In this document: positions 17,387-26,139 of the stretch, one piece after another
Layout: every line of letters starts with the position of its first letter
Numbering within the stretch: the stretch's first letter is position 1
Origin: Bacteroides sp.
GTDB lineage: Bacteria; Bacteroidota; Bacteroidia; Bacteroidales; Muribaculaceae
Reading direction: 5' to 3'
Length of the DNA stretch: 45,735 nt
Assembly: GCA_014801525.1 (NCBI GenBank)
Contig: JAAVEB010000019.1
Location: 1-45,735 of the forward strand
The notes under the pieces: model-generated
Seen by the model: the letters and a program-made list of their open reading frames with translations, nothing else
Database searches by the model: none
What the model was told of the DNA's origin: nothing
Made by a program: the position numbers and the translations under genes

Positions 17387-18197
17387 ATTCATAGCACTCT
17401 CAACCATTCTATTCGCCGCATGCGGCGGCGGTAGCGAAGCAAATGAAGCGGATTCATTGGTGACACGCGCCGATTCGGCGGTAGCGGCAGGCAATTACAC
17501 TCTTGCCACCGAACTGCTCGACACCCTGAAATCCCGGTATCCCACCGAAATCAAAGCTCTCAGGGAGGGCATGAACATCAGAGCGCGAGCCAACGAGGGG
17601 CTTATCAAAGACGAATTGCAGACAACCGACAGCCTCGAAGCCGTTTGTTCTCACCGAATCGATTCGCTAAGCCAATATTTCACCTTAGTGAATAATCCCG
17701 AACTTGTGGAAGGATATTACGTGATCAAAGAATATGCCACCTCATCGCTTTTTGACCGCAGCGGACTGGAAGCGCGAATAACGCCCGAAGGACAGTTTTA
17801 CATGATATCTTCATTGGCAGGAAGCCCGGTTAAACACACTTCGGTCACCGTGACCGTGGGAGGAGAAAGCGCCTCGTCATCAAGCGTGGCGTATGACGGA
17901 GACCGTAATTACCGGTCGGGAAACACCGAGATGATCACTTTCATCAGTTCGGAATGCGATTCAATCGGGAAACTCCTGTCGAAATATCAGGGAAAGCCTG
18001 TTCGTATAACCTTCACAGGCGCCCGCTCCACCTCAATGCAGCTACCTCAGAACGATGCAAAGTCCATAGCGCTCGCCTATAATTATTCGGAAGCCATCAC
18101 GACTTCAAGAAAACTTGCCGCTAAAAAAGAGCTTCTCGACAAGCAACTTATGCTTGCCCGCGATCAAGCAGCTCGAACATCGACAATCGAGAAATAA
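17367..18197 (+). CDS. predicted lipoprotein of unknown function
   Basis: The 276-residue protein starts MYKGASKFIALSTILFAACGGGSE, a lipoprotein signal with lipobox FAAC; Cys19 would be acylated. Next is a helical stretch (about 30-85) with ADSAVAAGNYTLATELLDTLKSRYP, resembling one TPR-like repeat. The middle is strand-rich and the C-terminus (KKELLDKQLMLARDQAARTS) is helical. Its start overlaps relA by 20 bases in a different frame, implying co-expression. A bidirectional terminator follows. Function unknown. Confidence 0.82.
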   Translation: MYKGASKFIALSTILFAACGGGSEANEADSLVTRADSAVAAGNYTLATELLDTLKSRYPTEIKALREGMNIRARANEGLIKDELQTTDSLEAVCSHRIDSLSQYFTLVNNPELVEGYYVIKEYATSSLFDRSGLEARITPEGQFYMISSLAGSPVKHTSVTVTVGGESASSSSVAYDGDRNYRSGNTEMITFISSECDSIGKLLSKYQGKPVRITFTGARSTSMQLPQNDAKSIALAYNYSEAITTSRKLAAKKELLDKQLMLARDQAARTSTIEK

Positions 18198-18211
18198 TCC
18201 GATAGAGCCAT

Positions 18212-18256
18212 AAAAAACAGGCTGATGTTTTTTCGTTAAACATCAGCCTGTTTTTT
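18212..18256. terminator. bidirectional terminator
   Basis: AAAAAACAGGCTGATGTTT pairs with AAACATCAGCCTGTTTTTT around a short loop (TTTCGTT). The long stem with A and T flanks can end transcription of both the lipoprotein gene and the convergent GH28 gene. Confidence 0.92.
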
Positions 18257-18269
18257 AGTATGCCGGAAA

Positions 18270-19598
18270 TCAATAAGCGACTCCGTTGATAGTAACGTCG
18301 GTCACTACACAGTTTTCAATGTTTGAAGTGTCGAATGAATCTGACGGATCCACGGCTGTAATATTCTCAAAAACGAAATTCTTAAGCGTATAGTCGTCAG
18401 TCTTGCGGTCACGATAGAAATCACGTGTACACTCAAGATCGCAATTGCGGGCGATGACATTGTCCACTCCCGACGGGGGCATTGGATCACGAGCCACTTT
18501 ATCAAAGAACTGGGTCCAAGTCTGCACCTCGATGGCGCAACGCACACGACCGCGGGCGCCGTCAATCAACACGTTGCGATACTGCTGCGGAGTGTCGGGA
18601 CGCATCTTGAACAAAAGCACATGGTAAGTGTCCTGGAATTTGCAATCCTTGAGAATCACATTGGTGCAGTCCCAAGCTTCGCTTCCGAAAGTGACACCGG
18701 CATTGGTTTTTCCGAATGTACATTTGTCGATAATCACACGCGCCACAGGTCCGTTGCCGGGAATGGTGTCGACATAAGTGCCTTTACCACCTTTAAGACA
18801 CACACCGTCGTCATTGACATTCATGTAGCATCCGCTCACAAGCACGTCGTTGCAAACGTCAAGGTCGATGGCATCGGTGCTGGGACCTTTAGGATAGCCG
18901 TCGGTAGGAGCGAGGATAGTCACATCGATATATTTGATGCGCTCGCAATTGTAAAGATGGTTGGTCCAAAATCCCGAATTAAGCATCGTGATTCCGTTAA
19001 CGCTCACGTCTTTCGAGTTTGACACGTAGAGCATGCGGGGACGCAGAGCTTCAAGATTGGTGCATTTGCGATTCACTTTGCGACGCAACCAGAACTCGTC
19101 ATAGAAACGGTGTCCGTTACCATCGATAGTGCCTTCGCCGGTGATTGTGAAACCGTCACATTTATCGGCGTTAACGAGCGCGGCAAAATAGTCAATAGTC
19201 TGACCTTCGAGACGAGTTTTCACAATTTGATAATTAGTGATGGAGTCGCTACCCTTCAGACGGGCTCCCTTCACGAGATGAAGATGGGTTCCGGGCTTGA
19301 AAAACAAAGATCCGCTAAGATAAACACCTTCAGGAATGACAATCACACCACCCCCGTTTGCCGCAGCAAGATCAATGACCTTCTGAATTGCTTCGGTCTG
19401 GATAACAGAACTGTCCTTAACAACTCCGTGATCAGTGATCACATACTTTTTCCCAAGCTTGTTGACATCCACTTTTTTGGTGTCATTGAACCAAGCTGGC
19501 ACATCACTTCCGTCAGGAAATTTAGTGAATGCGGCATTGACCATGGCTCCTGTCGACATGGCAAGAACAACGGTCATAACAATGGCTTTTAGATTCAT
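18270..19598 (-). CDS. glycoside hydrolase family 28 (polygalacturonase-like) enzyme
   Basis: This secreted right-handed beta-helix enzyme of 442 residues is expected to hydrolyse pectic galacturonosyl bonds or related polymers. A signal peptide covers residues 1-22. The N-terminal part (ITDHGVV ... IQKVIDLAAANGGGVIVIPEGVYLSGSL) is typical of bacterial GH28. Catalytic candidates are Asp242 (STDAIDL) and Asp263-Asp264 (NDDGVCLKGG), with KMR at 331-333 matching the RIK site. The usual GHG histidine is absent: the region reads KTNAGVTFGSE (298-307). The gene stands alone without SusC/SusD partners. Activity and substrate therefore remain uncertain. Confidence 0.85.
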   Translation of the reverse strand: MNLKAIVMTVVLAMSTGAMVNAAFTKFPDGSDVPAWFNDTKKVDVNKLGKKYVITDHGVVKDSSVIQTEAIQKVIDLAAANGGGVIVIPEGVYLSGSLFFKPGTHLHLVKGARLKGSDSITNYQIVKTRLEGQTIDYFAALVNADKCDGFTITGEGTIDGNGHRFYDEFWLRRKVNRKCTNLEALRPRMLYVSNSKDVSVNGITMLNSGFWTNHLYNCERIKYIDVTILAPTDGYPKGPSTDAIDLDVCNDVLVSGCYMNVNDDGVCLKGGKGTYVDTIPGNGPVARVIIDKCTFGKTNAGVTFGSEAWDCTNVILKDCKFQDTYHVLLFKMRPDTPQQYRNVLIDGARGRVRCAIEVQTWTQFFDKVARDPMPPSGVDNVIARNCDLECTRDFYRDRKTDDYTLKNFVFENITAVDPSDSFDTSNIENCVVTDVTINGVAY

Positions 19599-19628
19599 GA
19601 TTATTAGTTAATAATTTAAGTTTTGCCA

Positions 19629-19636
19629 CAAAGATA
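19629..19636 (-). promoter_or_regulatory. -7 box of the GH28 gene
   Basis: The minus strand reads TATCTTTG, an exact TAnnTTTG match, about 30 bases upstream of the start. TTG elements lie 18 and 21 bases upstream of it. Confidence 0.65.
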
Positions 19637-19736
19637 CTCAAAAAATCCGTAACTCAACAAAAAGCTCAGCCACGGCGCGATTTTTATCAACCTATAAATC
19701 TTCGCTGCGCATCACCGCATTATTCTTTTTAATATG

Positions 19737-19744
19737 TATATTTG
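19737..19744 (+). promoter_or_regulatory. -7 box of the CDF transporter gene
   Basis: TATATTTG matches TAnnTTTG exactly, 20 bases upstream of the ATG at 19765, so the leader would be about 15 bases. Confidence 0.65.
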
Positions 19745-19764
19745 CGACTTAAAACCAAGCTGCA

Positions 19765-20712
19765 ATGCAAAACAACCCTGTAAAAAACGAAGTTTCAATA
19801 ATCAGGCACGTGACATGGGTGGGATTCTGGGTCAATGCCTTACTGATGATACTGAAACTTGGATTCGGATATTACGGAAAAAGCGATGCCCTGGTTGCCG
19901 ACGGATTTCACTCGTTGAGCGACTTCGGCACCGATTTCATCGTTCTGATAATGGTAGGCATCGCTTACAAGCGCGCCGATTCAACCCATCCCTACGGTCA
20001 CGGAAAATTTGAAACATTCGCATCGCTTCTCATCGGCGTCATTCTCATGGGTGTGGCAGTGGGCATCGGATGGAACGGAGTTGGCTCTACCTTAAAATAT
20101 TTGAACGGAATAGCCCTTCCGAAACCCGACGTGTGGACTATCGCCGTAGCGTTCGTTTCGATCATAGCCAAGGAATTGCTTTTTCAATACACTTATTCCA
20201 AAGGAAAAGCCATCGACTCGTCATCGCTAAAAGCCAACGCATGGCACCATCGCAGCGACGCCGTGTCGTCAATAGCCACACTCGCAGGAGTGTCTGGGTC
20301 TTATTTTCTCGGAGTCAAGTTCAGGGTGCTTGACCCGATAGCGTCAATCGTCATAGGAATCTTCATAGCAATCGCAGCGTGGAAAATAGCCCGTCCCGCT
20401 ATCGACGAGCTGCTTGAACGCTCGCTTCCGGCTCCGCAAGTAAAAGAAATCAGAAAAATCATAGCATCGGTGCCCGGCGTCCTGGCGTTTCACAAGCTCA
20501 AGACACGCCGCAGCGGACACTCCCGCATCATCGATGTAGATATAAAGGTAGAGCCCGACATCACCGTGACACAAGGGCACGACATCGCGACAAACGTAGA
20601 ACGCACATTGAAAGAGCAACTTGGCGACGACCTGTTCATCTACGTCCACATTGAACCGTTCTTCCCCAACAATCAATCGCAAATCGACCGCAATCCAACC
20701 TCAAGCAACTGA
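19765..20712 (+). CDS. cation diffusion facilitator (FieF/CDF) divalent metal exporter
   Basis: This 315-residue inner-membrane antiporter exports Zn2+, Fe2+ or similar ions against protons. It has about six membrane segments (residues 15-215). The metal site is DGFHSLSDFGTD (Asp46, His49, Asp53) in TM2 and HHRSDAVSS near residue 160 in TM5. The cytosolic C-terminal domain contains HKLKTRRSGHSRIIDVDIKVEPDITVTQGHDI, the typical metallochaperone-like fold with His residues. Metal preference cannot be decided. It has its own promoter with a very short leader. Confidence 0.92.
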   Translation: MQNNPVKNEVSIIRHVTWVGFWVNALLMILKLGFGYYGKSDALVADGFHSLSDFGTDFIVLIMVGIAYKRADSTHPYGHGKFETFASLLIGVILMGVAVGIGWNGVGSTLKYLNGIALPKPDVWTIAVAFVSIIAKELLFQYTYSKGKAIDSSSLKANAWHHRSDAVSSIATLAGVSGSYFLGVKFRVLDPIASIVIGIFIAIAAWKIARPAIDELLERSLPAPQVKEIRKIIASVPGVLAFHKLKTRRSGHSRIIDVDIKVEPDITVTQGHDIATNVERTLKEQLGDDLFIYVHIEPFFPNNQSQIDRNPTSSN

Positions 20713-20753
20713 CACCTAACCCATTGCCCGGCATAAAAATCATTGCCATATAT

Positions 20754-20784
20754 TTTGTCAATTGAATAATAATGCTTAACTTTG
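20754..20784 (+). promoter_or_regulatory. promoter of rplS
   Basis: TTTG (20754-20757), a 19-base spacer and TAACTTTG (20777-20784) form a full-consensus promoter. The leader to rplS is about 70 bases. Confidence 0.8.
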
Positions 20785-20860
20785 CACCGCTTTTCGTAAT
20801 CTCTGGCAAGACATGCAGCTTGCTATATTGCGTATTATTAACATTTTAACATCATAAAAA

Positions 20861-21223
20861 ATGGATTTAATTAAAGTTGCTGAAGAGGCATTTGCATCAG
20901 GCAAACAGCACCCCGAATTTGGTCCCGGCGACACCATCACAGTTGCTTACCGCATCAAAGAGGGTAACAAAGAGCGTATCCAGCAATACCGCGGCGTGGT
21001 TATCCGCATCTCAGGCGAAGGTAACAAAAAACGCTTCACTGTTCGCAAAATGAGCGACAACATCGGTGTAGAGCGTATCTTCCCCATCGAATCTCCGTTC
21101 ATCGATTCAATCGTAGTGAACAAGTATGGTAAAGTTCGCCGCGCAAAACTTTACTACCTCCGCAAACTTACCGGCAAAAAGGCTCGTATCAAAGAGCGCC
21201 GCGTAGTAAAGAAAGAAGCTTAA
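20861..21223 (+). CDS. rplS: 50S ribosomal protein L19 (bL19)
   Basis: L19 lies at the 30S-50S interface. The 120-residue protein has [26 protein letters not shown], the diagnostic opening, and [27 protein letters not shown] near the end. It is single, without trmD or rpsP nearby, with its own strong promoter and a terminator just after the stop. Confidence 0.98.
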   Translation: MDLIKVAEEAFASGKQHPEFGPGDTITVAYRIKEGNKERIQQYRGVVIRISGEGNKKRFTVRKMSDNIGVERIFPIESPFIDSIVVNKYGKVRRAKLYYLRKLTGKKARIKERRVVKKEA

Positions 21224-21228
21224 AAAAT

Positions 21229-21260
21229 AAAAAAGACCGACTGAAAAGCCGGTCTTTTTT
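21229..21260 (+). terminator. terminator after rplS
   Basis: AAAAAAGACCG pairs with CGGTCTTTTTT, followed by more T. It lies 6 bases past the rplS stop and could also serve the convergent gene ending at 21277. Confidence 0.9.
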
Positions 21261-21276
21261 ATTTCAATTCGTTTCA

Positions 21277-21555
21277 TCAAATATTGAAATCGTCGTCATC
21301 ATCGCTCTTTTTGGGGCTTGCCACCGACAAAATCCAAAGGAACACGCCGCACATCACCGCCGAGGCAACAAGCGACAACACCTGCATGGTCATAGTATCG
21401 CCGATAAGTATAAACAGCCAGCCGCCTAGAATGGCGCCGCAGATGCCCACACAAACCGAAAATGCCACACTTCTTAAGCGAGGGATAAGACGCCCCGCCA
21501 TGTATCCTCCGATTAGTCCGATAATAGTCCAGACAACCCACAAAGATCCTGCCAT
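21277..21555 (-). CDS. small membrane protein, GlsB/YeaQ/YmgE-like
   Basis: The 92-residue protein has three hydrophobic segments (WTIIGLIGGYMAG, FSVCVGICGAILGGWLFIL, MQVLSLVASAVMCGVFLWIL) and a short acidic tail (KKSDDDDDFNI). The WxIIGLIGGYMAGRL opening is typical of the transglycosylase-associated (GlsB/YeaQ) family, inner-membrane proteins linked to stress responses but with no proven enzyme activity. It lies 32 bases downstream of the 36-residue membrane protein. Confidence 0.7.
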   Translation of the reverse strand: MAGSLWVVWTIIGLIGGYMAGRLIPRLRSVAFSVCVGICGAILGGWLFILIGDTMTMQVLSLVASAVMCGVFLWILSVASPKKSDDDDDFNI

Positions 21556-21587
21556 AATTCAACGATTCAATTATACATTAGTCACCC

Positions 21588-21698
21588 TTATGCGCTCCAG
21601 TATTCAAAGATGGTGAGCCACAAAAGAATCAATCCGATTAACACAGTAACCCCGATCCATAGCCAGGGAGTCGCTTTTTCTCCTATATCCTTTTTCAT
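21588..21698 (-). CDS. 36-residue single-pass membrane protein
   Basis: This short frame starts at an ATG (21698) and ends at TAA (21588-21590). It encodes MKKDIGEKATP, then a hydrophobic stretch beginning WLWIGVTVLIGLILLWLTIF, then EYWSA. The layout (basic/polar start, one membrane helix with Trp at both ends) fits a genuine small membrane protein. The upstream minus-strand stretch has GATTT and A-rich sequence but no clear promoter. It precedes the GlsB-like gene in the same direction. Role unknown. Confidence 0.6.
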   Translation of the reverse strand: MKKDIGEKATPWLWIGVTVLIGLILLWLTIFEYWSA

Positions 21699-21966
21699 AA
21701 ACAGTTGATTTAGTTATTTTCTGATATAACAATCGGGAGTGCAAATAGGTTTGGTGACATTTCAAAATTAACAATTGTCCTTCACCCCCGTCCACAACAC
21801 CTCGGCAAATCAGCCCTCAAAACCCAATGCCGTTAAATAAAAATTTGAGGATATGATTATTTTCTGTATATTTGCAATGCAATAGTCAGGCTCACTTTCC
21901 TGAAAAAGCGGGCATGACAATTAACCGTTTATAAACTTATTTACAAATCAAAAAATACTAAAATTC
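21699..21966. other. intergenic region upstream of the aldolase gene
   Basis: The stretch separates the divergent 36-residue membrane protein gene and the aldolase gene. It holds the aldolase promoter and a leader of about 85 bases. I see no convincing RNA gene, repeat or further reading frame in the rest. Confidence 0.5.
21844..21874 (+). promoter_or_regulatory. promoter of the aldolase gene
   Basis: TTTG (21844-21847), a 19-base spacer and TATATTTG (21867-21874) match the consensus exactly. Confidence 0.8.
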
Positions 21967-22965
21967 ATGGTAAGTTACAAAGAACTCGGCTTGGTAAACA
22001 CCCGCGAGATGTTTGCCAAAGCAATTAAAGGAGGCTACGCAGTTCCTGCGTTCAATTTCAACAACATGGAACAGCTTCAGGCTATCATCAAGGCAGCCGC
22101 TGAAGACCGTTCACCCGTTATTCTCCAGGTTTCAAAAGGCGCCCGCAACTACGCTAACCCCATTCTTCTCCGCTACATGGCTCAAGGCGCCGTTGAATAC
22201 GCAAAGAGCCTCGGATGGGAACATCCTCAGATATGCCTTCACCTCGACCACGGTGACAGCTACGAACTTTGCAAGGACTGTATCGACCACGGTTTCTCTT
22301 CAGTGATGATCGACGGTTCTCACCTTCCCTATGAAGAAAACGTAGCGCTCACAAAGAAAGTAGTTGAATACGCTCACCAGTTTGACGTAACTGTAGAAGG
22401 CGAGCTCGGCGTGCTTGCAGGCGTTGAGGACGAAGTTTCTTCTGACCACCACACTTATACCGATCCTGAAGAAGTGATCGACTTCGCTACCCGCACAGGA
22501 TGCGACAGCCTCGCAATCTCAATCGGAACATCTCATGGAGCTTACAAATTCACTCCCGAGCAGTGTACCCGCAACGCAGAAGGCCGCCTCGTTCCCCCGC
22601 CATTGGCATTCAACGTGCTTGACGCCGTTATGGAAAAACTTCCCGGATTCCCCATCGTTCTCCACGGTTCAAGCTCAGTTCCCCAAGAATATGTTGACGA
22701 AATCAACGAATATGGCGGCAAACTTCCCGACGCTATCGGTATTCCTGAAGAAGAACTCCGCAAGGCAGCCAAGAGCGCGGTATGCAAAATCAACATCGAC
22801 TCTGACAGCCGTCTTGCAATGACAGCAGCAGTTCGCAAAATCATGGCTACCAAACCGGCAGAATTTGACCCGCGCAAATATCTTGGTCCGGCACGTGATG
22901 AAATGGAAAAACTCTACAAACACAAAATCGAAGCAGTTCTTGGCAGCAAGGACAAGGCTCTCTAA
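21967..22965 (+). CDS. fba: class II fructose-1,6-bisphosphate aldolase
   Basis: This zinc-dependent aldolase splits fructose 1,6-bisphosphate into DHAP and glyceraldehyde 3-phosphate in glycolysis and works in reverse in gluconeogenesis. It has 332 residues, matching the longer bacterial class II group. Motifs: VPAFNFNN (26-33), HLDHGDSYE (92-100) with the catalytic Asp and zinc His, SVMIDGSHLPYEEN, VEGELGVLAGVEDEV and LHGSSSVP. Codon use is dominated by C-ending codons, as in highly expressed genes. It has its own promoter and a terminator. Confidence 0.96.
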   Translation: MVSYKELGLVNTREMFAKAIKGGYAVPAFNFNNMEQLQAIIKAAAEDRSPVILQVSKGARNYANPILLRYMAQGAVEYAKSLGWEHPQICLHLDHGDSYELCKDCIDHGFSSVMIDGSHLPYEENVALTKKVVEYAHQFDVTVEGELGVLAGVEDEVSSDHHTYTDPEEVIDFATRTGCDSLAISIGTSHGAYKFTPEQCTRNAEGRLVPPPLAFNVLDAVMEKLPGFPIVLHGSSSVPQEYVDEINEYGGKLPDAIGIPEEELRKAAKSAVCKINIDSDSRLAMTAAVRKIMATKPAEFDPRKYLGPARDEMEKLYKHKIEAVLGSKDKAL

Positions 22966-22989
22966 TTTTCAAGCCGTGTTTTAACAACA

Positions 22990-23022
22990 GAGGGCGGTTC
23001 CGAGCAAATCGGGACCGCCCTC
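22990..23022 (+). terminator. hairpin terminator after the aldolase gene
   Basis: GAGGGCGGTTCC pairs with GGGACCGCCCTC (a G-T pair aside) around a 9-base loop. The following T run is weak (AATCTTCT), so termination is likely but not ideal. Confidence 0.75.
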
Positions 23023-23077
23023 AATCTTCTACTGCTTATTTTTGATTACTCCCACTGAATAATCATCCATTTTTTTG

Positions 23078-23085
23078 TATCTTTG
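23078..23085 (+). promoter_or_regulatory. -7 box of proS
   Basis: TATCTTTG matches TAnnTTTG exactly, 43 bases upstream of the proS start. Confidence 0.65.
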
Positions 23086-23128
23086 TAAGATAATAGAAAC
23101 ATTTCGAAAAAATATATCATAACTTGCT

Positions 23129-24610
23129 ATGGCAAAGGAACTCAAAGATCTCACCAAACGAAGTGAGGATTATTCAAAATGGTATAATGAACTTGTGGTA
23201 AAGGCTGACCTCGCCGAGCAAAGCGCAGTGCGCGGATGTATGGTGATCAAACCCTACGGCTACGCAATCTGGGAAAAGATGCAGCAGACACTCGACAAGA
23301 TGTTCAAGGAAACCGGCGTTCAAAACGCTTACTTCCCGCTTCTGATACCCAAATCATTTCTCTGCCGCGAAGCCGAGCACGTTGAAGGTTTCGCAAAAGA
23401 GTGCGCTGTAGTAACTCATTACCGACTGAAAAACGACCCTGACGGCAACGGCGTTGTTGTCGATCCCGAAGCCCGCCTTGAAGAGGAACTCATAGTGAGA
23501 CCCACCTCTGAAACAATAATCTGGGGAACCTATAAGAACTGGATTCACAGCTATCGCGACCTCCCAGTTCTCTGCAACCAGTGGGCAAACGTGATGAGAT
23601 GGGAGATGCGCACCCGCATGTTCCTCCGCACCGCCGAGTTTTTGTGGCAAGAAGGACACTGCGCCCATGCTACCGCCGAGGAGTCGGAAGCGCGCACAGT
23701 GCAGATGATAAATCTTTATGCCGACTTCGCCGAGAAATACATGGCTATGCCGGTGATAAAGGGTGTCAAATCAGCTAATGAACGATTTGCCGGCGCTCTT
23801 AACACTTACACCATCGAAGCCATGATGCAGGATGGAAAGGCGCTTCAGTCGGGAACATCACACAATCTCGGACAAAACTTTGCAAAGGCATTCGACGTGA
23901 CATTCGTCAATAAAGAAAACAAGCCTGAATACGTCTGGGCTAACTCCTGGGGAGTATCAACCCGACTTATGGGAGCGCTCATCATGACCCACTCTGACGA
24001 TAACGGACTTGTGCTTCCTCCCCATCTTGCCCCAATTCAGGTGGTGATTGTGCCTATTTACAAAAACAGCGAACAGCTCGCCGAAATCGACAAAGCGGTA
24101 GAACCGATCGTAGACAAACTGCGCGGCATGGGCATAAGCGTGAAATATGACAATGCCGAAAACCGCCGCCCGGGATTCAAGTTTGCCGACTATGAACTGA
24201 AAGGTGTGCCCGTGAGACTTGCCATCGGAGCCCGCGACCTTGAGAACGGCACTGTCGAGGTGATGCGCCGCGACACGCTTGAAAAGCAAGTGGAACCGCT
24301 GGAAGGAATCGAAGAATTTGTTAAAAATCTGCTTGAGGATATTCAGGACAATATCTATAAAAAAGCGCTTGCTCTGCGTGAAGCGAAAACCCGCACTGTC
24401 GACACCTACGAGGAATTCAAGAAGGAGATTGAAAAAGGCGGATTCATCCTCGCGCACTGGGACGGCACTACCGAAACCGAAGAAAAAATCAAAGAGGAGA
24501 CCAAGGCGACTATACGCTGCATCCCTCTTGACGGCGACAAAACTCCGGGAGTCTGCATGGTGACCGGCAAGCCTTCGGCTCAGCGCGTAATATTTGCCCG
24601 TAACTATTAA
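23129..24610 (+). CDS. proS: prolyl-tRNA synthetase (archaeal/eukaryal-like type)
   Basis: This class II synthetase charges tRNA-Pro. The 493-residue form without the large editing insertion and with a C-terminal extension is the ProS type 3 found in Bacteroidetes and archaea. Motif 2 lies in [25 protein letters not shown] and the proline-site motif [15 protein letters not shown] are clear. The anticodon-binding domain covers about 300-400 ([30 protein letters not shown]). The C-terminus ([13 protein letters not shown]) ends with Tyr as is usual. The glycosyltransferase gene starts 14 bases later. Confidence 0.97.
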   Translation: MAKELKDLTKRSEDYSKWYNELVVKADLAEQSAVRGCMVIKPYGYAIWEKMQQTLDKMFKETGVQNAYFPLLIPKSFLCREAEHVEGFAKECAVVTHYRLKNDPDGNGVVVDPEARLEEELIVRPTSETIIWGTYKNWIHSYRDLPVLCNQWANVMRWEMRTRMFLRTAEFLWQEGHCAHATAEESEARTVQMINLYADFAEKYMAMPVIKGVKSANERFAGALNTYTIEAMMQDGKALQSGTSHNLGQNFAKAFDVTFVNKENKPEYVWANSWGVSTRLMGALIMTHSDDNGLVLPPHLAPIQVVIVPIYKNSEQLAEIDKAVEPIVDKLRGMGISVKYDNAENRRPGFKFADYELKGVPVRLAIGARDLENGTVEVMRRDTLEKQVEPLEGIEEFVKNLLEDIQDNIYKKALALREAKTRTVDTYEEFKKEIEKGGFILAHWDGTTETEEKIKEETKATIRCIPLDGDKTPGVCMVTGKPSAQRVIFARNY

Positions 24611-24623
24611 TCCCCACTATTTC

Positions 24624-25580
24624 ATGGAGCATCATCTACCAGTAATTGCCATCGTGATTCCTTGCTACAATGAGGAGGAAGCCCTTCCCATTTCAGCAGA
24701 GAAATTGCTGTCGTTGCTTGACCGCATGACAGCCGACGGGTTAATCTCGCCGAAAAGTTATATAATGTGCAGCAATGACGGCAGCAGTGATGCAACATGG
24801 GATGTCATAACCAAGCTACACCTCCGCGATTCCAGAATCAAGGGGGTGTCGCTTGCTCATAACCGCGGTCATCAGTATGCCCTTCTCGCCGGACTGATGG
24901 AAGCAAGAAACCATTGTGACGCAGCCATCTCCATCGACGCCGACCTTCAGGACGATCCCGAAGCCATCGTCGAAATGATAAAACTGTTCCGGGAAGGGAA
25001 AGAAATCGTATATGGCGTGCGTTCAAGCCGCCAGTCCGACACATGGTTCAAACGCACCACCGCCCACGCTTTCTACAAAATGCAGAAGCGCATGGGGCTC
25101 GACACAGTATATGACCATGCCGACTACAGGCTGATGAGCAACCGCGCCCTTGACCTGCTCAGCGAGTATGGCGAAAGCAATCTTTTCTTGAGAGGGATAG
25201 TTCCCCAGATAGGGCTCGACACGGCGATAGTGACCTACGAACGCCATGAGCGCGTTGCCGGCGAGTCGAAATATCCTTTAGGAAAAATGCTGAGTTTCTC
25301 TATCGACGGCATCACCTCATTCTCGGCAAAACCTATACGCTTCATATTCGCCACCGGAGTCATCCTGCTGTTCGTCGACATCATCGTGGCGATATACGTG
25401 CTCACATCCTACTTCGCCCACACGACATATTCCGGATGGACATCGCTGATGATTTCAGTGTGGTTCCTGGGCAGCCTTATTCTTATCGGAATAGGGATAG
25501 TGGGAGAATATGTGGGCAAAATATTCACCGAAGTCAAGCAGCGTCCAAGATTCGCAATAAAAGACAAGCTGTGGGATTAG
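24624..25580 (+). CDS. family 2 glycosyltransferase, dolichol-phosphate-mannose synthase/GtrB-like
   Basis: The 318-residue enzyme should transfer a sugar from a nucleotide donor to a lipid carrier at the inner membrane. The chosen ATG at 24624 gives MEHHLPVIAIVIPCYNEEEALP; the earlier in-frame TTG lies inside proS. The GT-A motifs are PCYNEEE, NDGSSDAT, DADLQDDPEAI (DXD-type metal site) and KRTTAHAFYKMQKRMG. Two C-terminal membrane segments (FIFATGVILLFVDIIVAIYV; VWFLGSLILIGIGIVGEYVG) match ArnC/GtrB/YfdH-like proteins. Sugar and acceptor are unknown. It probably shares the proS transcript. Confidence 0.9.
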   Translation: MEHHLPVIAIVIPCYNEEEALPISAEKLLSLLDRMTADGLISPKSYIMCSNDGSSDATWDVITKLHLRDSRIKGVSLAHNRGHQYALLAGLMEARNHCDAAISIDADLQDDPEAIVEMIKLFREGKEIVYGVRSSRQSDTWFKRTTAHAFYKMQKRMGLDTVYDHADYRLMSNRALDLLSEYGESNLFLRGIVPQIGLDTAIVTYERHERVAGESKYPLGKMLSFSIDGITSFSAKPIRFIFATGVILLFVDIIVAIYVLTSYFAHTTYSGWTSLMISVWFLGSLILIGIGIVGEYVGKIFTEVKQRPRFAIKDKLWD

Positions 25581-25604
25581 CGCCGCGGCTTGAACAATAT
25601 AAAA

Positions 25605-26135
25605 TTAAAGATCAAGAATTCCCTCGGGGAGGGTCATGACGAGATATTTCTTTTCCTCGTTAATCTCATCGATCAAATCATCGGCTATAGGAATATAGAC
25701 CTGATTTTCTTGTCCGGAAATCTCTACGATGAACAGTGCGTTGTCAGTCGAATCGTTTATATCGGTTATAGTCCCCACGGGACGCCCGTCGGCATGAACG
25801 ATGGTGTATCCGATTAAATCGGAAGCATAGAGTCCGCCATCATTTTCGTCAGCCTCAATCACGTTGTCGGCAACAAATGCATACAATGTCTTGTTGACAA
25901 GCGTTGCCGCCTTCTCTTCCGAATCGATTCCGTCGATATAGACAATCACCGAATCCTGACGCTTGGGACGGATTGAGTCAAAGAAAAACGGAACAAAAAT
26001 ACCGTCAATGTCAATTGCTACTTTCTCAAGCTTATCCAAGTCGACATTTTCATCAATCACGGCATTCAGCTCCCCCTTTATTCCATGAGGCTTTCCGAGC
26101 TGACCGATTTCTATAATTTCACTACGTTCAATCAT
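25605..26135 (-). CDS. rimM: 16S rRNA processing protein RimM
   Basis: RimM helps mature the 3' domain of 16S rRNA and binds ribosomal protein S19. The 176-residue protein has an N-terminal RimM domain with IGQLGKPHGIKGELNAV, and a C-terminal PRC-barrel with YASDLIGYTIVHADGRPVGTITDI and VYIPIADDLIDEIN. It lies 4 bases after murA, at the end of the TetR-FabH-FabG-DUF4290-MurA-RimM run. The usual rpsP/trmD/rplS neighbours are missing, though rplS is about 5 kb away on the other strand. Confidence 0.95.
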   Translation of the reverse strand: MIERSEIIEIGQLGKPHGIKGELNAVIDENVDLDKLEKVAIDIDGIFVPFFFDSIRPKRQDSVIVYIDGIDSEEKAATLVNKTLYAFVADNVIEADENDGGLYASDLIGYTIVHADGRPVGTITDINDSTDNALFIVEISGQENQVYIPIADDLIDEINEEKKYLVMTLPEGILDL

Positions 26136-26139
26136 AATC

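Noticed and set aside
21604-21795. 63-residue minus-strand frame
   Set aside because: It overlaps the better-supported 36-residue membrane protein in another frame and has no motif or hydrophobic pattern.
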